Assembly: GCF_032854445.1 (NCBI RefSeq)
Contig: NC_088305.1
Location: 10,153,717-10,217,716 of the forward strand
Reading direction: 5' to 3'
Length of the DNA: 64,000 bases
Source: Liolophura sinensis
Taxonomy: Eukaryota; Mollusca; Polyplacophora; Chitonida; Chitonidae
The notes below the pieces were generated by a model. The model made no database searches. It was given only the letters and a program-made list of their open reading frames with translations, and was not told the DNA's origin. Both the position numbers and the translations under genes were made by a program. This document shows positions 27,501-34,489 of this stretch, piece after piece (the first letter of the stretch is position 1; each line of letters starts with the position of its first letter).

Positions 27501-30500
27501 CAGATATTACCGTCAGAAGTGGCCAGTGCCAAGTGAGATACTGTGAGCTAGATTCATTATCGTCAGATATTACTGTCAGAAGTGGTCAGTGCCAAGTGGG
27601 ATACTGTGAGCTAGATTCATTATCGTCAGATATTACTGTCAGAAGTGGTCAGTGCCAAGTGGGATGCTGTGAGCTAGATTCATAATCTTCAGATATTACA
27701 GTCAGAAGTGGTCAGTGCCAAGTGGGATGCTGTGACCTAGATTCATTATCTTCAGATATTACTTTCAGAAGTGGTCAGTGCCAAGTGGGATACTGTGAGC
27801 TAGATTATCCTCAGATATTACTGTCAGAAGTGGTCAGTGCCAAGTGGGATACTGTGGGCTAGATTCATTATCTTCAGATATTACTGTCAGAAGTGGTCAG
27901 TGCCAAATGGGATACTGTGAGCTAGATTATCTTCAGATATTACTGCCAGAAGTGGTCAGTGCCAAGTGGGATACTGTGAGCTAGATTCATTATCGTCAGA
28001 TATGACTGTCAGAAGTGGTCAGTGCCAAGGGGGCGCTGTGAGCTAGATTCATTATCGTCAGATATTACTGTCAGAAGTGGTCAGTGCCAAGGGGGCACTG
28101 TGAGCTAGGCTCATTATTGTCAGATATTACTGTCAGAAGTGGACAGTGCCAAATGGGATACTGTGGGCTAGATTCATAATCTTCAGATATTACAGTCAGA
28201 TGTGGTCAGCGCCAAGTGGGATACTGTGAGCTAGACTCATTATCTTCAGATATTACTGTCAGAAGTGGTCAGTGCCAAGTGGGATACTGTGAGCTAAGTT
28301 CATTATCTTCAGATATTACCGTCAGAAGTGGCCAGTGCCAAGTGAGATACTGTGAGCTAGATTCATTATCTTCAGATATTACAGTCAGAAGTGGTCAGTG
28401 CCAAGTGGGGTACTGTGAGCTGGATTCATTATCGTCAGATATTACTGTCAGAAGTGGTCAGTGCCAAGTGGGATACTGTGAGCTAGATTCATAATCTTCA
28501 GATATTACTGTCAGAAGTGGTCAGTGCCAAATGGGATGCTGTGACCTAGATTCATTATCTTCAGATATTACTGTCAGAAGTGGTCAGTGCCAAGTGGGAT
28601 ACTGTGAGCTAGATTATCTTCAGATATTACTGTCAGAAGTGGTCAGTGCCAAGTGGGATACTGTGGGCTAGATTCATTATCTTCAGATATTACTGTCAGA
28701 AGTGGTCAGTGCCAAGTGGGATACTGTGGGCTAGATTCATTATCTTCAGATATTACTTTCAGAAGTGGTCAGTGCCAAATGGGATACTGTGAGCTAGATT
28801 ATCTTCAGATATTACTGTAAGAAGTGGTCAGTGCCAAGTGGGATACTGTGAGCTAGATTCATTATCTTCAGATATAACTGTCAGAAGTGGTCAGTGCCAA
28901 GGGGGCGCTGTGAGCTAGATTCATTATCGTCAGATATTACTGTCAGAAGTGGTCAGTGCCAAGGGTGCACTGTGAGCTAGGCTCATTATTGTCAGATATT
29001 ACTGTCAGAAGTGGACAGTGCCAAATGGGATACTGTGGGCTAGATTCATTATCGTCAGATATTACAGTCAGAAGTGGTCAGTGCCAAGTGGGGTACTGTG
29101 AGCTAGATTCATTATCGTCAGATATTACTGTCAGAAGTGGTCAGTGCCAAGTGGGGTACTGTGAGCTGGATTCATTATCGTCAGATATTACTGTCAGAAG
29201 TGGTCAGTGCCAAGTGGGATACTGTGAGCTAGATTCATAATCTTCAGATATTACTGTCAGAAGTGGTCAGTGCCAAGTGGGATGCTGTGACCTAGATTCA
29301 TTATCTTCAGATATTACTGTCAGAAGTGGTCAGTGCCAAGTGGGAAACTGTGAGCTAGATTATCTTCAGATATTACTGTAAGAAGTGGTCAGTGCCAAGT
29401 GGGATACTGTGAGCTAGATTCATTATCGTCAGATATGACTGTCAGAAGTGGTCAGTGCCAAGGGGGCGCTGTGAGCTAGATTCATTATCGTCAGATATTA
29501 CTGTCAGAAGTGGTCAGTGCCAAGGGGGCACTGTGAGCTAGGCTCATTATTGTCGGATATTACTGTCAGAAGTGGCCAGTGCCAAGTGGGATACTGTGAG
29601 CTAGATTCATTATTCTCAGATATTACTGTCAGAAGTGGTCAGTGCCAAGTGGGATACTGTGAGGTAGATTCATTATCTTCAGATATTACAGTCAGAAGTG
29701 GTCAGTGCCAAGTGGGATACTGTGAGCTAGGTTCATTATTGTCAGACATTACTGTCAGAAGTGGTCAGCACCAATTGGGATACTGTGAGCTAGATTCATT
29801 ATTCTCAGATATTACAGTCAGAAGTGGTCAGTGCCAAGTGGGATACTGTGAGCTAGCTTCATTATCTTCAGATATTGCAGTCAGAAGTGGTCAGTGCCAA
29901 GTGGGATACTGTGGGCTAGATTCATAATCCTCAGATATTACAGTCAGAAGTGGTCAGTGCCAAGTGGGATACTGTGAGCTAGATTCATAATCTTCAGATA
30001 TTACTGTCAGAAGTGGTCAGTGCCAAGTGGGATACTGTGAGCTAGATTCATTATCTTCAGACATTACATTCAGAAGTGGTCAGTGCCAAGTGGGATACTG
30101 TGAGCTAGATTCATTATCTTCAGATATTACAGTCAGAAGTGGTCAGCACCAAATGGGATACTGTGAACTAGATTCATTATTCTCAGATATTACTGTCAGA
30201 AGTGGTCAGTGTCAAATGGGATACTGTGAGCTAGGCTCATTATCTTCAGACATTACTGTCAGAAGTGGTCAGTGCCAAGTGGGATACTGTGAGCTAGGTT
30301 CATTATTGTCAGACATTACTGTCAGAAGTGGTCAGCACCAAGTGGGATACTGTGAGCTAGATTCATTATTCTCAGATATTACTGTCAGAAGTGGTCAGTG
30401 CCAAGTGGAATACTGTGAGCTAGATTCATAATCTTCAGATATTACTGTCAGAAGTGGTCAGTGCCAAATGGGATACTGTGAGCTAGATTCATTATCGTCA

Positions 30501-31420
30501 GAAGTGGTCAGTGCCAAGTGGGATACTGTGAGCTAGATTCATAATCTTCAGATATTACTGTCAGAAGTGGTCAGTGCCAAGTGGGATACTGTGAGCTAGA
30601 TTCATTATCTTCAGATATTACTGTCAGAAGTGGTCAGCGCCAAGTGGGATACTGTGAGCTAGATTCATTATTCTCAGATATTACAGTCAGAAGTGGTCAG
30701 TGTCAAATGGGATACTGTGAACTAGGTTCATTATCTTCACACATTACTGTCAGAAGTGGTCAGCACCAAGTGGGATACTGTGAGCTAGATTCATTATCTT
30801 CAGATATTACAGTCAGAAGAGGTTAGCGCCAAGTGGTCTGTCAGCATCGTGCTGATGGTTGTAGGTTTTTCCTGGTATGCCTTCACTCCTCCCCCTCCCC
30901 TCACCATAGAGCTGTGCAAAGATATTGCAGTCAGAAGTGGTCCGCGCAAAGTGGGATACTGTGAGCTACATGTAGATTCATTGTTGTCAGATCTTAGTAC
31001 CACAAACTATTAAGAACAAGGTGGAGACTGTAAGCTAGACATCGGGGCCAAATGGGGTACAGCATTACAGCTCATGCTGGCTCCCTGTGCGGTTGTACGT
31101 GGGAAGACCTGTCAGCATCATGCAGATGATTGTAGGTTTTCCCTGGTATACATTCACTCCTCCCACCATAAAAGGGTCCACTGTTGCATAATCAAATACA
31201 CCAGTTAAATAAGTAAATAAATAAATAAATCTTTTTGAAGCACAATGGTACAGTCGAGTAGCATGTCAAGCTGATTCTTGTGCTGTTTTTGTTTTTTTTC
31301 TTTTTTCATTAAATTTTCTTTTTAAAAAATGGAATGTTCCTTGTTTTTCAGGGTGAAAATCCAATTTACAAGCAAGCAACATCAACGTTTAAAAACCCAA
31401 CATATGCTGGGAAGAACTGA
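456..31420 (+). CDS. ITGB: Integrin beta subunit gene 1 (5' end outside window)
   Basis: Multi-exon gene for an integrin beta chain, the cell-surface adhesion receptor subunit that pairs with an alpha chain to bind matrix or cell ligands. Visible coding exons: 456-537, 1529-1660, 2395-2491, 3096-3180, 3586-3672, 4912-4992 or 6210-6290 (alternatives), 8718-8795, 9366-9551, 10140-10216, 11507-11564, 12709-12852, 15104-15243, 17882-18042, 18955-19067, 19519-19605, 21414-21540, 23556-23672, 24523-24689, 31352-31420. All junctions are AG/GT and all phases join; using one exon 6 the sum is 2088 bases (695 residues plus stop). Domain order is hybrid, beta-I with a DxSxS MIDAS, hybrid, four cysteine-rich EGF modules, beta-tail, transmembrane helix, HDRRE membrane-proximal motif, NPIY and NPTY. 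The signal peptide and PSI exons must lie left of base 1. The family is certain; orthology to a particular beta class is not assigned. Confidence 0.95.
969..1135 (+). mobile_element. SINE-1 copy, head retained, 3' truncated
   Basis: Has the tRNA-like A-box region GGCCAAGGTGATTAGCCTGC and runs to GTGGGTTTCTCC, then breaks off before the tail. Confidence 0.75.
1529..1660 (+). CDS. ITGB: Integrin beta gene 1, exon 2 (beta-I domain start, MIDAS)
   Basis: Encodes [20 protein letters not shown] followed by [17 protein letters not shown] is the DxSxS metal-ion-dependent adhesion site; the usual aromatic between the serines is Asn here. The following Asp pair fits the adjacent ADMIDAS. Acceptor CTCTTTCAG, donor G|GTAAGA. 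Confidence 0.93.
1680..1842 (+). mobile_element. SINE-1 copy, 5' truncated
   Basis: Starts at TGGTCTGCCAGCAAAC and carries the ATAATGCTGGCC and (AATA)n blocks; lies about 20 bases downstream of the exon 2 donor. Confidence 0.85.
1843..2394 (+). other. Intron 2 remainder, nothing recognised
   Basis: AT-rich intron; no repeat family or exon-like frame seen. Confidence 0.5.
2395..2491 (+). CDS. ITGB: Integrin beta gene 1, exon 3 (beta-I domain)
   Basis: Contains [17 protein letters not shown], the hallmark integrin beta '[11 protein letters not shown]' segment. The 97 bases start and end on split codons that match exons 2 and 4. Confidence 0.93.
3096..3180 (+). CDS. ITGB: Integrin beta gene 1, exon 4 (specificity-determining loop)
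   Basis: Encodes [20 protein letters not shown]. The Cys-x-x-Cys pair forms the small disulfide loop that influences ligand choice in this family. The exon is 85 bases, the same as its counterpart in gene 2. Confidence 0.92.
3343..3585 (+). repeat. Two decayed tandem copies of the exon 5 acceptor region
   Basis: Two units, about 3343-3464 and 3465-3603, each carry the upstream intron flank (ending CTGTTTCA..), the start of exon 5 and CTCTCCAGAGTGA, where the true exon continues as CCAGAGGGCGG. Both copies therefore hit TGA within the exon sequence. Unit spacing is 121 and 139 bases. They are dead duplicates, not usable exons, but retain acceptor-like AGs. Confidence 0.8.
3586..3672 (+). CDS. 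ITGB: Integrin beta gene 1, exon 5 ([11 protein letters not shown] metal-site exon)
   Basis: Encodes [20 protein letters not shown] and on to AIVCK. The N, D, P and E of NLDSPE are the residues that build the synergistic metal-binding site in characterised beta chains, and all are intact. Phase 0 at both ends (87 bases). Confidence 0.94.
4178..4345 (+). mobile_element. SINE-1 copy, internally deleted
   Basis: Starts at ACCAATGCGGTCGCTGTGAG and ends in (AATA)n. The middle 'CAACCTGCGGATGG' block is deleted, joining the head to the TCTGCCCGG block. Confidence 0.85.
4912..4992 (+). CDS. ITGB: Integrin beta gene 1, exon 6a (putative alternative exon)
   Basis: Open 81-base, phase 0/0 exon flanked by ATTGGTAG and donor G|GTTGGT. 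It reads [20 protein letters not shown] then HVAGDGK, aligning without gaps to exon 6b (6210-6290) with 18 of 27 residues identical. It keeps the IGWR start, the metal-site DA and the AGDGK end. Only one of 6a and 6b fits in a normal beta-I domain, so mutually exclusive splicing is inferred. The alternative is a recently silenced duplicate: the donor is weaker than consensus and the polypyrimidine tract is short. Confidence 0.75.
4993..6209 (+). other. Spacer between alternative exons 6a and 6b
   Basis: 1217-base intron segment without recognisable repeats. If 6a and 6b are mutually exclusive, any splicing-control or pairing elements should lie here or in the flanking introns. Confidence 0.5.
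6210..6290 (+). CDS. ITGB: Integrin beta gene 1, exon 6b
   Basis: 81 bases, phase 0/0, acceptor ATCATTTTAG, donor G|GTTTGT. It encodes [20 protein letters not shown] then HFAGDGK. EIGWR matches the single gene 2 exon 6 (KEIGWR) more closely than 6a does, so 6b may be the ancestral form. The Asp of TDA corresponds to a metal-coordinating Asp of the beta-I domain. Confidence 0.9.
6725..7000 (+). repeat. 34-bp minisatellite in intron 6
   Basis: About eight degenerate units of AGCTTTATCACATTTATTCA plus TTGTCACAGCTTCC. Confidence 0.85.
7222..7640 (+). repeat. 70-71-bp minisatellite in intron 6
   Basis: About six units starting GTGGTGTCATTTCAACATTA and containing TATCCAATCTGCTTACCAAA. The open frame across it is a by-product of the repetition. 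Confidence 0.85.
7641..8717 (+). other. Intron 6 remainder, nothing recognised
   Basis: AT-rich sequence with no supported feature. Confidence 0.5.
8718..8795 (+). CDS. ITGB: Integrin beta gene 1, exon 7 (LGGIV..DGKCHL)
   Basis: Encodes [20 protein letters not shown] then TESTNQ, continuing the GDGK/LGGIV junction that is invariant in the family. 78 bases, phase 0/0, as in gene 2. Confidence 0.94.
8895..9345 (+). repeat. 21-bp C/T-rich minisatellite just upstream of exon 8
   Basis: About 20 degenerate units of GGTTACCATCCTGATCCCCA (21 bp). The array ends some 20 bases before the exon 8 acceptor, so most of the upstream intron is pyrimidine-rich repeat. Confidence 0.88.
9366..9551 (+). CDS. 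ITGB: Integrin beta gene 1, exon 8 (end of beta-I domain)
   Basis: [20 protein letters not shown] is followed by [20 protein letters not shown] and ends LVQKNYN. This is the last strand and helix of the beta-I domain. The 186 bases equal the gene 2 exon 8. Confidence 0.95.
10140..10216 (+). CDS. ITGB: Integrin beta gene 1, exon 9 (hybrid domain, second half)
   Basis: Encodes [20 protein letters not shown] then KSKCK; the exon ends with two bases of a split Asn codon. Length (77) and phase match gene 2. Confidence 0.9.
10309..10671. mobile_element. MITE with long terminal inverted repeats, intron 9
   Basis: About 360 bases. The left arm (GTAAATACGCAG... through GACGTCCC... to CTTTATGGCACAGT) is mirrored by the right arm (ACTGTGCCGTAAAGTGACGA through GGGACGTCACTTTGTCGTCG to TGCGTATT). 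The arms are roughly 90 bases and imperfect; no coding capacity. Confidence 0.75.
10785..10975 (+). mobile_element. SINE-2 copy, 3' part
   Basis: Second SINE family: GAAATCCGTCCTGCAACAAG, GGCACATTACACGTACATGC, GTCATATGACTGAAAAATTG, AAACCCCAAGCACT and a (CACT)n tail. Confidence 0.8.
11283..11370 (+). mobile_element. SINE-1 copy, 3' end only
   Basis: Only the CCATAATGCTGGCGG to (AATA)n segment remains. Confidence 0.75.
11507..11564 (+). CDS. ITGB: Integrin beta gene 1, exon 10 (hybrid domain)
   Basis: Short exon encoding [19 protein letters not shown] after a split Asn. The Cys pairs with the one in exon 9. Acceptor GATTTCAG, donor C|GTATGT. Confidence 0.88.
12217..12503 (+). mobile_element. 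SINE-2 copy, longest in window
   Basis: Runs from AGGAAGTTGTAACTTCCTCG through GACTGGTTGACCCGTATCAG and GGGCGGGGCGGCTTACTTGC to the (CACT)n tail, lacking only the tRNA-like head. Confidence 0.85.
12709..12852 (+). CDS. ITGB: Integrin beta gene 1, exon 11 (hybrid end to EGF1 start)
   Basis: Encodes [17 protein letters not shown], then [10 protein letters not shown] and [13 protein letters not shown]. The closing C-x-C-x-C is the start of the cysteine-rich stalk. 144 bases, phase 0/0. Confidence 0.94.
12912..13057 (-). mobile_element. SINE-1 copy, minus strand, truncated
   Basis: Reverse complement of the 3' half, from the tail near 12915 to GCCATCCGCAGATTGCTGGC. Confidence 0.8.
13258..14428 (+). 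repeat. 81-bp minisatellite, about 14 units, with a 378-codon open frame
   Basis: Unit: ACCAAGTCAGTTTATAGATA, CAGTATAAATGATCTCTACT, GTCCAAATGTTTGGGGTTGG, CTTGCCATCACCACGTGGCA and one further base. Near-identical units stay open in one frame from 13247 to 14383 (27-residue Trp-rich repeat). It lies in the intron between exons 11 and 12, has no splice signals tying it to the gene, and resembles no protein I know; probably noncoding. Confidence 0.92.
14440..15100 (+). other. Intron 11 remainder, AT-rich simple sequence
   Basis: Contains a T run near 14480, (GATT)n near 14565 and A/T-rich stretches; no gene. Confidence 0.5.
15104..15243 (+). CDS. ITGB: Integrin beta gene 1, exon 12 (I-EGF1)
   Basis: Integrin EGF module: [20 protein letters not shown] followed by KYCECDGSE. 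It ends with two bases of a split Arg codon completed by exon 13. Confidence 0.94.
15297..15472 (+). mobile_element. SINE-1 copy, 5' truncated
   Basis: AGAACGTGGGAAGGTCTGC through ACGGCGTAAAACAC to (AATA)n; begins about 60 bases after the exon 12 donor. Confidence 0.87.
15473..16300 (+). other. Intron 12 segment, nothing recognised
   Basis: No supported exon or repeat family. Confidence 0.45.
16315..16400 (+). mobile_element. SINE-3 fragment
   Basis: Contains AAAGGCTGGTGGTTTACCTC and CCCATAAAACTGATC, shared with the related copies near 44700, 52790 and 62820 (GTGGTTT.., ..AAACTGACC). Confidence 0.45.
17437..17692 (+). mobile_element. SINE-1 copy, full length
   Basis: Complete from tRNA-like head GGCCTCCATAGCGAAGCGGT (A box) and TGTGAGTTCAAGTCC (B box) to the AATA-type tail, with modest internal loss in the GGGTTTCCCC region. 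Confidence 0.88.
17882..18042 (+). CDS. ITGB: Integrin beta gene 1, exon 13 (I-EGF2)
   Basis: [20 protein letters not shown], then [13 protein letters not shown] and KKLCGG. CDDYSC is the signature of the second module. Acceptor TTTTTCAG, donor G|GTAAGT. Confidence 0.95.
18609..18932 (+). repeat. About 44-bp minisatellite upstream of exon 14
   Basis: Alternating GTTAATACTGTAGATGTAG and TACTGTATGCGAATG sub-units of roughly 22 bases, about seven double units, stopping close to the exon 14 acceptor. Confidence 0.85.
18955..19067 (+). CDS. ITGB: Integrin beta gene 1, exon 14 (I-EGF3)
   Basis: [20 protein letters not shown] then [13 protein letters not shown] minisatellite (about 18609-18932) ends some 20 bases before its acceptor. 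Confidence 0.95.
19125..19372 (+). mobile_element. SINE-1 copy, near full length
   Basis: Partial head (TTAGCCTGCGCAGTGACACA), then GTGAGTTCAGGTCCAGC through the AAACACCAATCAAG tail. Confidence 0.87.
19519..19605 (+). CDS. ITGB: Integrin beta gene 1, exon 15 (I-EGF4)
   Basis: [20 protein letters not shown] then RGPTCEECP, the fourth and last EGF module of the stalk. 87 bases, phase 0/0. Confidence 0.95.
19606..20443 (+). other. Intron 15 segment, nothing recognised
   Basis: No exon-like frame or known repeat. Confidence 0.45.
20444..20705 (+). mobile_element. SINE-1 copy, full length, diverged
   Basis: Head GGCTGAGGTGGTCAGCGTGC to tail ACCAATCCAATAAATAAA, with about 15-20% apparent divergence from the common form. 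Confidence 0.85.
21199..21338 (+). mobile_element. SINE-1 copy, 5' truncated
   Basis: Starts at ATGGCCATACCCGGGAAGG, lacks the CCCGGGCTCTGCCCGG block and ends in (AATA)n. Confidence 0.83.
21414..21540 (+). CDS. ITGB: Integrin beta gene 1, exon 16 (EGF4 end, beta-tail start)
   Basis: [20 protein letters not shown] with further Cys in EECDAQC. It begins the membrane-proximal beta-tail domain. Donor G|GTAACA. Confidence 0.93.
21541..22520 (+). other. Intron 16 segment, nothing recognised
   Basis: No supported feature. Confidence 0.4.
22530..22690 (-). mobile_element. SINE-1 copy, minus strand
   Basis: Reverse complement: tail near 22530, GCATTATGGTGGGAGGAAAC and ACCTTCCCACGTACGACTGG. Confidence 0.85.
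22770..23275 (+). mobile_element. Dispersed TIR-element copy A with internal 69-bp triplication
   Basis: Starts ATCAGATGAAAAACCCTTAA then ACACTGTCCAG, resembling the inverted terminal motif of the copies at 38480 and 53640. Inside, a 69-base unit (CCCAGACTGTAYCAATGACC to CAAGGCCCATTTGT) is repeated about three times at 22890-23085. Shared interior: GAATGCATTCATAGCT and GATGCATTTTGAATGATGA. Confidence 0.65.
23283..23440 (+). mobile_element. Diverged SINE (SINE-1 relative)
   Basis: B-box-like GGTTGCGAGTTCAAATCC and a tail resembling SINE-1 (ATTCTTGAGTATGATGTAAA). Confidence 0.45.
23556..23672 (+). CDS. ITGB: Integrin beta gene 1, exon 17 (beta-tail domain)
   Basis: [20 protein letters not shown] then [16 protein letters not shown]. 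The C(x)nDDC.F.F.Y pattern is typical of the beta-tail. Confidence 0.93.
24120..24445 (+). mobile_element. SINE-2-like copy, diverged
   Basis: Ends with GTCATATGACGGAAAAATTG, GCGATGTTAAACCC and AAGCA, as in SINE-2. The start has a degraded B box (AGGTTTGAATCCAG). Confidence 0.55.
24523..24689 (+). CDS. ITGB: Integrin beta gene 1, exon 18 (transmembrane and membrane-proximal tail)
   Basis: VCPEG is followed by a long hydrophobic segment (residues about 8-30 of the exon), then [19 protein letters not shown] and ending AKWDT. HDRRE holds the Asp that pairs with the alpha-chain GFFKR Arg in characterised integrins. Donor ACG|GTAAGC. The intron reads in frame to TAG at 24696-24698, so failure to splice here would give a protein lacking the NPxY tail. 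Confidence 0.96.
24751..30836 (+). repeat. 63-bp minisatellite, about 97 units, derived from the exon 18 donor region
   Basis: Unit: GTCAGAAGTGGTCAGTGCCA then AGTGGGATACTGTGAGCTAG then ATTCATTATCTTCAGATATT and ACT. Its GCCAARTGGGATAC-GTRAGCTAGATTCA block matches the end of exon 18 plus the start of the intron (24675-24705) in nearly every base, so the array was seeded from that junction. Variant units lack TCAT or carry GGGGGCGCTG. Because 63 is divisible by three, many units stay open in one frame (21-residue [24 protein letters not shown] repeat). I regard this as noncoding. Confidence 0.93.
25783..29024 (+). repeat. Higher-order repeat inside the 63-bp array
   Basis: Blocks of about 13 units recur: the unit preceded by GTGGTCAGCGCCAAGTGG comes at about 25770, 26579, 27394 and 28203, spacings of 809, 815 and 809. 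Alternate blocks are most alike, giving a 1624-base superperiod whose halves (from 25783 and from 27407) are nearly identical over long stretches. Confidence 0.75.
30837..31064 (+). repeat. SINE-1 fragment and two decayed 63-bp units at the array end
   Basis: A SINE-like piece (GTCTGTCAGCATCGTGCTGA to about 30910) interrupts the array. Two degenerate units follow, with GGGATACTGTGAGCTA near 30952 and GGAGACTGTAAGCTAG near 31022. Confidence 0.6.
31065..31237 (+). mobile_element. SINE-1 copy, diverged
   Basis: TTACAGCTCATGCTGGCTCC through TCCCACCATAAAAGGG to (AATA)n, about 115 bases before exon 19. Confidence 0.75.
31352..31420 (+). CDS. ITGB: Integrin beta gene 1, exon 19 (NPxY tail and stop)
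   Basis: [20 protein letters not shown] then KN and TGA (31418-31420). Both phosphotyrosine-binding motifs (NPIY and NPTY, docking sites for talin- and kindlin-type proteins) are intact, with the Ser/Thr cluster between them. Confidence 0.97.
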   Translation, partial: GENPIYKQATSTFKNPTYAGKN

Positions 31421-31800
31421 GGAATGGAATAGTGTGTATCTGAGGAGTGTGAGTGATATAGTAGGAAGAAGATTGCAGCCAGCCAGATTTACCAAGTGCC
31501 TGGAGACTTCATCAAGACCAAAAACTCCATTATCCAGCTGTCTGTTTCTCTGTATCAATGGGGTGTGGTATTCATGGTTAGGGAGACCGTTGTTGGAGCA
31601 TCTCCATGGCAACAAAGGACACACTTTTGTTCGTCCAATCAGCTTGATGGAGTGGCACACAGAGTTACCTTGTGTGTAAAGTCTTGCATTTTGTGCTTTG
31701 TGCCGCATCATCATTGATGAAGCCATTTCTCACCAAAGTGCATCTTCACAGTTTAGGATGCGATGTTTTTTAATAAATTTACATTTTAATGCTATGGTGC
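31421..31800 (+). other. Probable 3' UTR of gene 1
   Basis: Sequence after the stop has no further exon-like signal. An AATAAA lies at 31772-31777 and is the first reasonable poly(A) signal; a second AATAAA near 35992 is too distant to prefer without transcript data. Confidence 0.5.
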
Positions 31801-34232
31801 TGGTGTTCTTAAAACCACATCTCCAAAGATCTCAAGTTTAGCTGTTTATAACCAAAAGTGTGTATTAACACACTAGTGAACCCACGTCTTCAGATTTTAC
31901 GCAGTCGCACAGGTACGAGCATTTTGTGGGTTTAGAAAACGCTGGTGTGTTTGAATGGTGATGTATGAAATCGTAGTATCATCGCTGACATTAAAGCTTG
32001 ATGCTTGAGTTTTGTGCTGTCTTTGATAAGGATTTATTGTGAATTTTTGAGTGAATGGGTTGTCAGTGATGTGTTAGATGGGTCTGGTTAGCTGTCCATG
32101 AGAAAAATTAATGTTACCAACCACGCTTTCCTGCCCTTCTCTGTTCAAAGTCTCAGGCTAAGTATATGTTCCACTCTGGAGAGATTCCGTGAAAACAACT
32201 ATTCTCACAGTCACTGGTGTCAGATGCACGCTGATTGTCCTTTTCTGTCTTGAATTTAGTTTAAACTGCTCGATCAAATTTAAATCAGGTTTTATTGATT
32301 TTGCATTGAGACTGTAAAGAAAGTATTAACTTCTGATAGCAATAGAAAGGTGGCACACAGATCAGTTTGTGGCGCTCTCAAAACATCAATATTAAACTGG
32401 TAAGCCTAATATTCAACTATTGAATGCATCTCTAGTGGAATTCGCCTTTGATAATGATAATATTAATTAGCAAATTGTGACTATTAATGTCCGGAACAAC
32501 ATGGACTGCAGAAGTTAGGCTTCTTAACTCTGCTTACCTCTAGACAACGTCCCCATTTGTCCACTACTGCTAAAGCGAGTCTCGAAAACATCATCACTTT
32601 CTTGCCTTATATGCACTAAAACATTGCTGCTTCAAAGTGATAACTTTGCTGAACAGGTGTGTCTTCCATGTCAAGTCTGTGTAACCCAGAGTTAGACACT
32701 GTGGTGCTTTACGTTCGTGTGCTTTTATTTCCAGTCTCTGTGAGCTTGTTTTGAAATTTGTAGGGCAGTGAGAAGATTAATCTTGTGACAGAGGAAAGTT
32801 AATTCTTTGGTAATTTGTAAGGGGTTTTGTGCCGTCAGTCACCTTCAATTCCGTATTTTGCAGAAATTATGTCGTCAGCAGAACAAATGAAATGGGAAAA
32901 CGTTTTATTACATTGTAATGTTGATCCAAACTTACAGAAGAATCTCAGAATTATCTAACATGTTACTACCTGTGTGGTTTTCAGCTCGCTTTAAGATATG
33001 CATTTATCATGAATTTCCACATTTCTTTGATTTATGGGGGGGGGGGGGGGGGGGGGGTTGCAGTCATTTCCCTAACAGATCATTTTTAATCTTTAATAAA
33101 TAGCGGTATCATGGCTTTTGTAGTATTTACCTCCGTCAGTAATTCTCTGAAACTGTCAAGTCAGCAGGTTTGCTGCTCTGCTGGGATCAGACATTCATGG
33201 AACATCTCCTCTTGTAACAATCATCATGTAGCGATAAACCATGCTTCTTTGTGCATGAATTCAAGTCCCTCATTATGGTGAACTATATTTGTACTTTGCC
33301 CAAATCCAGAAGGTAAACATTTTGCTTCTATATTGTGTTGATTGTTTCTTTTGTAATGCAAGGTTGTATGATCTATGCCCTCAGTTGTACTTATGTTTGT
33401 TGACCTATTCACATGTTACCTTAATGCACGTAGTTTTAATAGATGTACATGTTTTTTTACTCTAATTTTTTAGCTCTTAATTTACAATATTTGCCATGTA
33501 AATGTTACATGTATGGGAAACCCCTGCATACCTCATGCACTGATGGAATTAGTGCAAGACATAATAGTGTATGCCGATTATCCACCAAGTCTGATTTTTT
33601 AGGATTATTATTTCTTTTCGTGTAAAAACAATTGGCTAGCCTTTGTAATCTAAGCTTGAAGCAAATTCAGCGTTTCGATACTAGGGTAAAGTTTTGTTCT
33701 CTTCTGCATATGTGGACAAGATGTACATCAAACGAACATTATTTGAGTTGAAATAGATCCCTGTACATCCATCTGAAGGAGGATAAGTGGCTAAGCCTTA
33801 CTGTTGAAAATCCTACCTGAATTATTGCTTTACCGCAGCATTTTCTACTGTTTCCACAAAGTCTATCCATTCGTTCGTTACAGATAAAACAGCTTCCACT
33901 GTTCGTTTTAATACTGTATCCAAAAGCTGTGCTTTACTACCATGGTGCTTTTGGGCTAATGATAGAAACATAAAAATCGGACAGATGCAACCACCAGCTG
34001 TCTGACAGATACAAAGTTTTAAATTATACATTTTCTACTTATATAATATGTATGAAACTTGAGTTTGTCTACATGTTATTACTCATTTTTTTTGTTCTGT
34101 TTTCATTATTATTATATTTCATGTTTTGACTATGATTTTTTTCTATGTTTTTTTTCTACGTGTTAAGTATGGGGTATTTGCATCAGATTTTCAGTAGCAA
34201 TCAGTAAATGCAGCACCTGATTTTACACCTGT
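31801..34232. other. Intergenic sequence, no gene seen
   Basis: AT-rich sequence with scattered short open frames and no splice-supported exon or recognisable protein. It contains a run of about 22 G at 33037-33058. Confidence 0.5.
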
Positions 34233-34489
34233 ACACTCAAAAAATGAAACTGTTCGTTTCAGCAGAAAGTGTGTTGTCTGAGTGATGCTAGAATGTATTT
34301 TGCTATTACAGCAGATGATTCTGTTAAATACAACACATATTCTATTAATTCAACATAAAGGTTCTATTAGGCTAACATGATTTTGTGTTGAATTTGACAG
34401 AATATTATGCAATAATAACAGAATCTATTCTAGCTCCACTCACACAAAAGACTTTCTGTTAGAATTTACAGATTAATTTTTGGAATGTA
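34233..34489. mobile_element. Foldback MITE copy 1
   Basis: About 255 bases and nearly a full-length palindrome: left arm GTTGTCTGAGTGATGCTAGA and right arm TCTAGCTCCACTCACACAA, ending ACAGATTAATTTTTGGA. No coding capacity. Confidence 0.85.

Noticed and set aside
24775..30826. Series of open frames encoding a 21-residue repeat as a possible repetitive protein
   Set aside because: They are broken by TAA in many units (ATTCATAATC) and by indels, and the unit derives from an exon/intron border.
24751..30836. CRISPR-like array
   Set aside because: Units are directly tandem without unique spacers, in an animal gene intron.
31329..31679. 116-codon open frame as a separate gene
   Set aside because: It starts in the intron and runs through exon 19 in a different frame; the integrin tail reading is far better supported.
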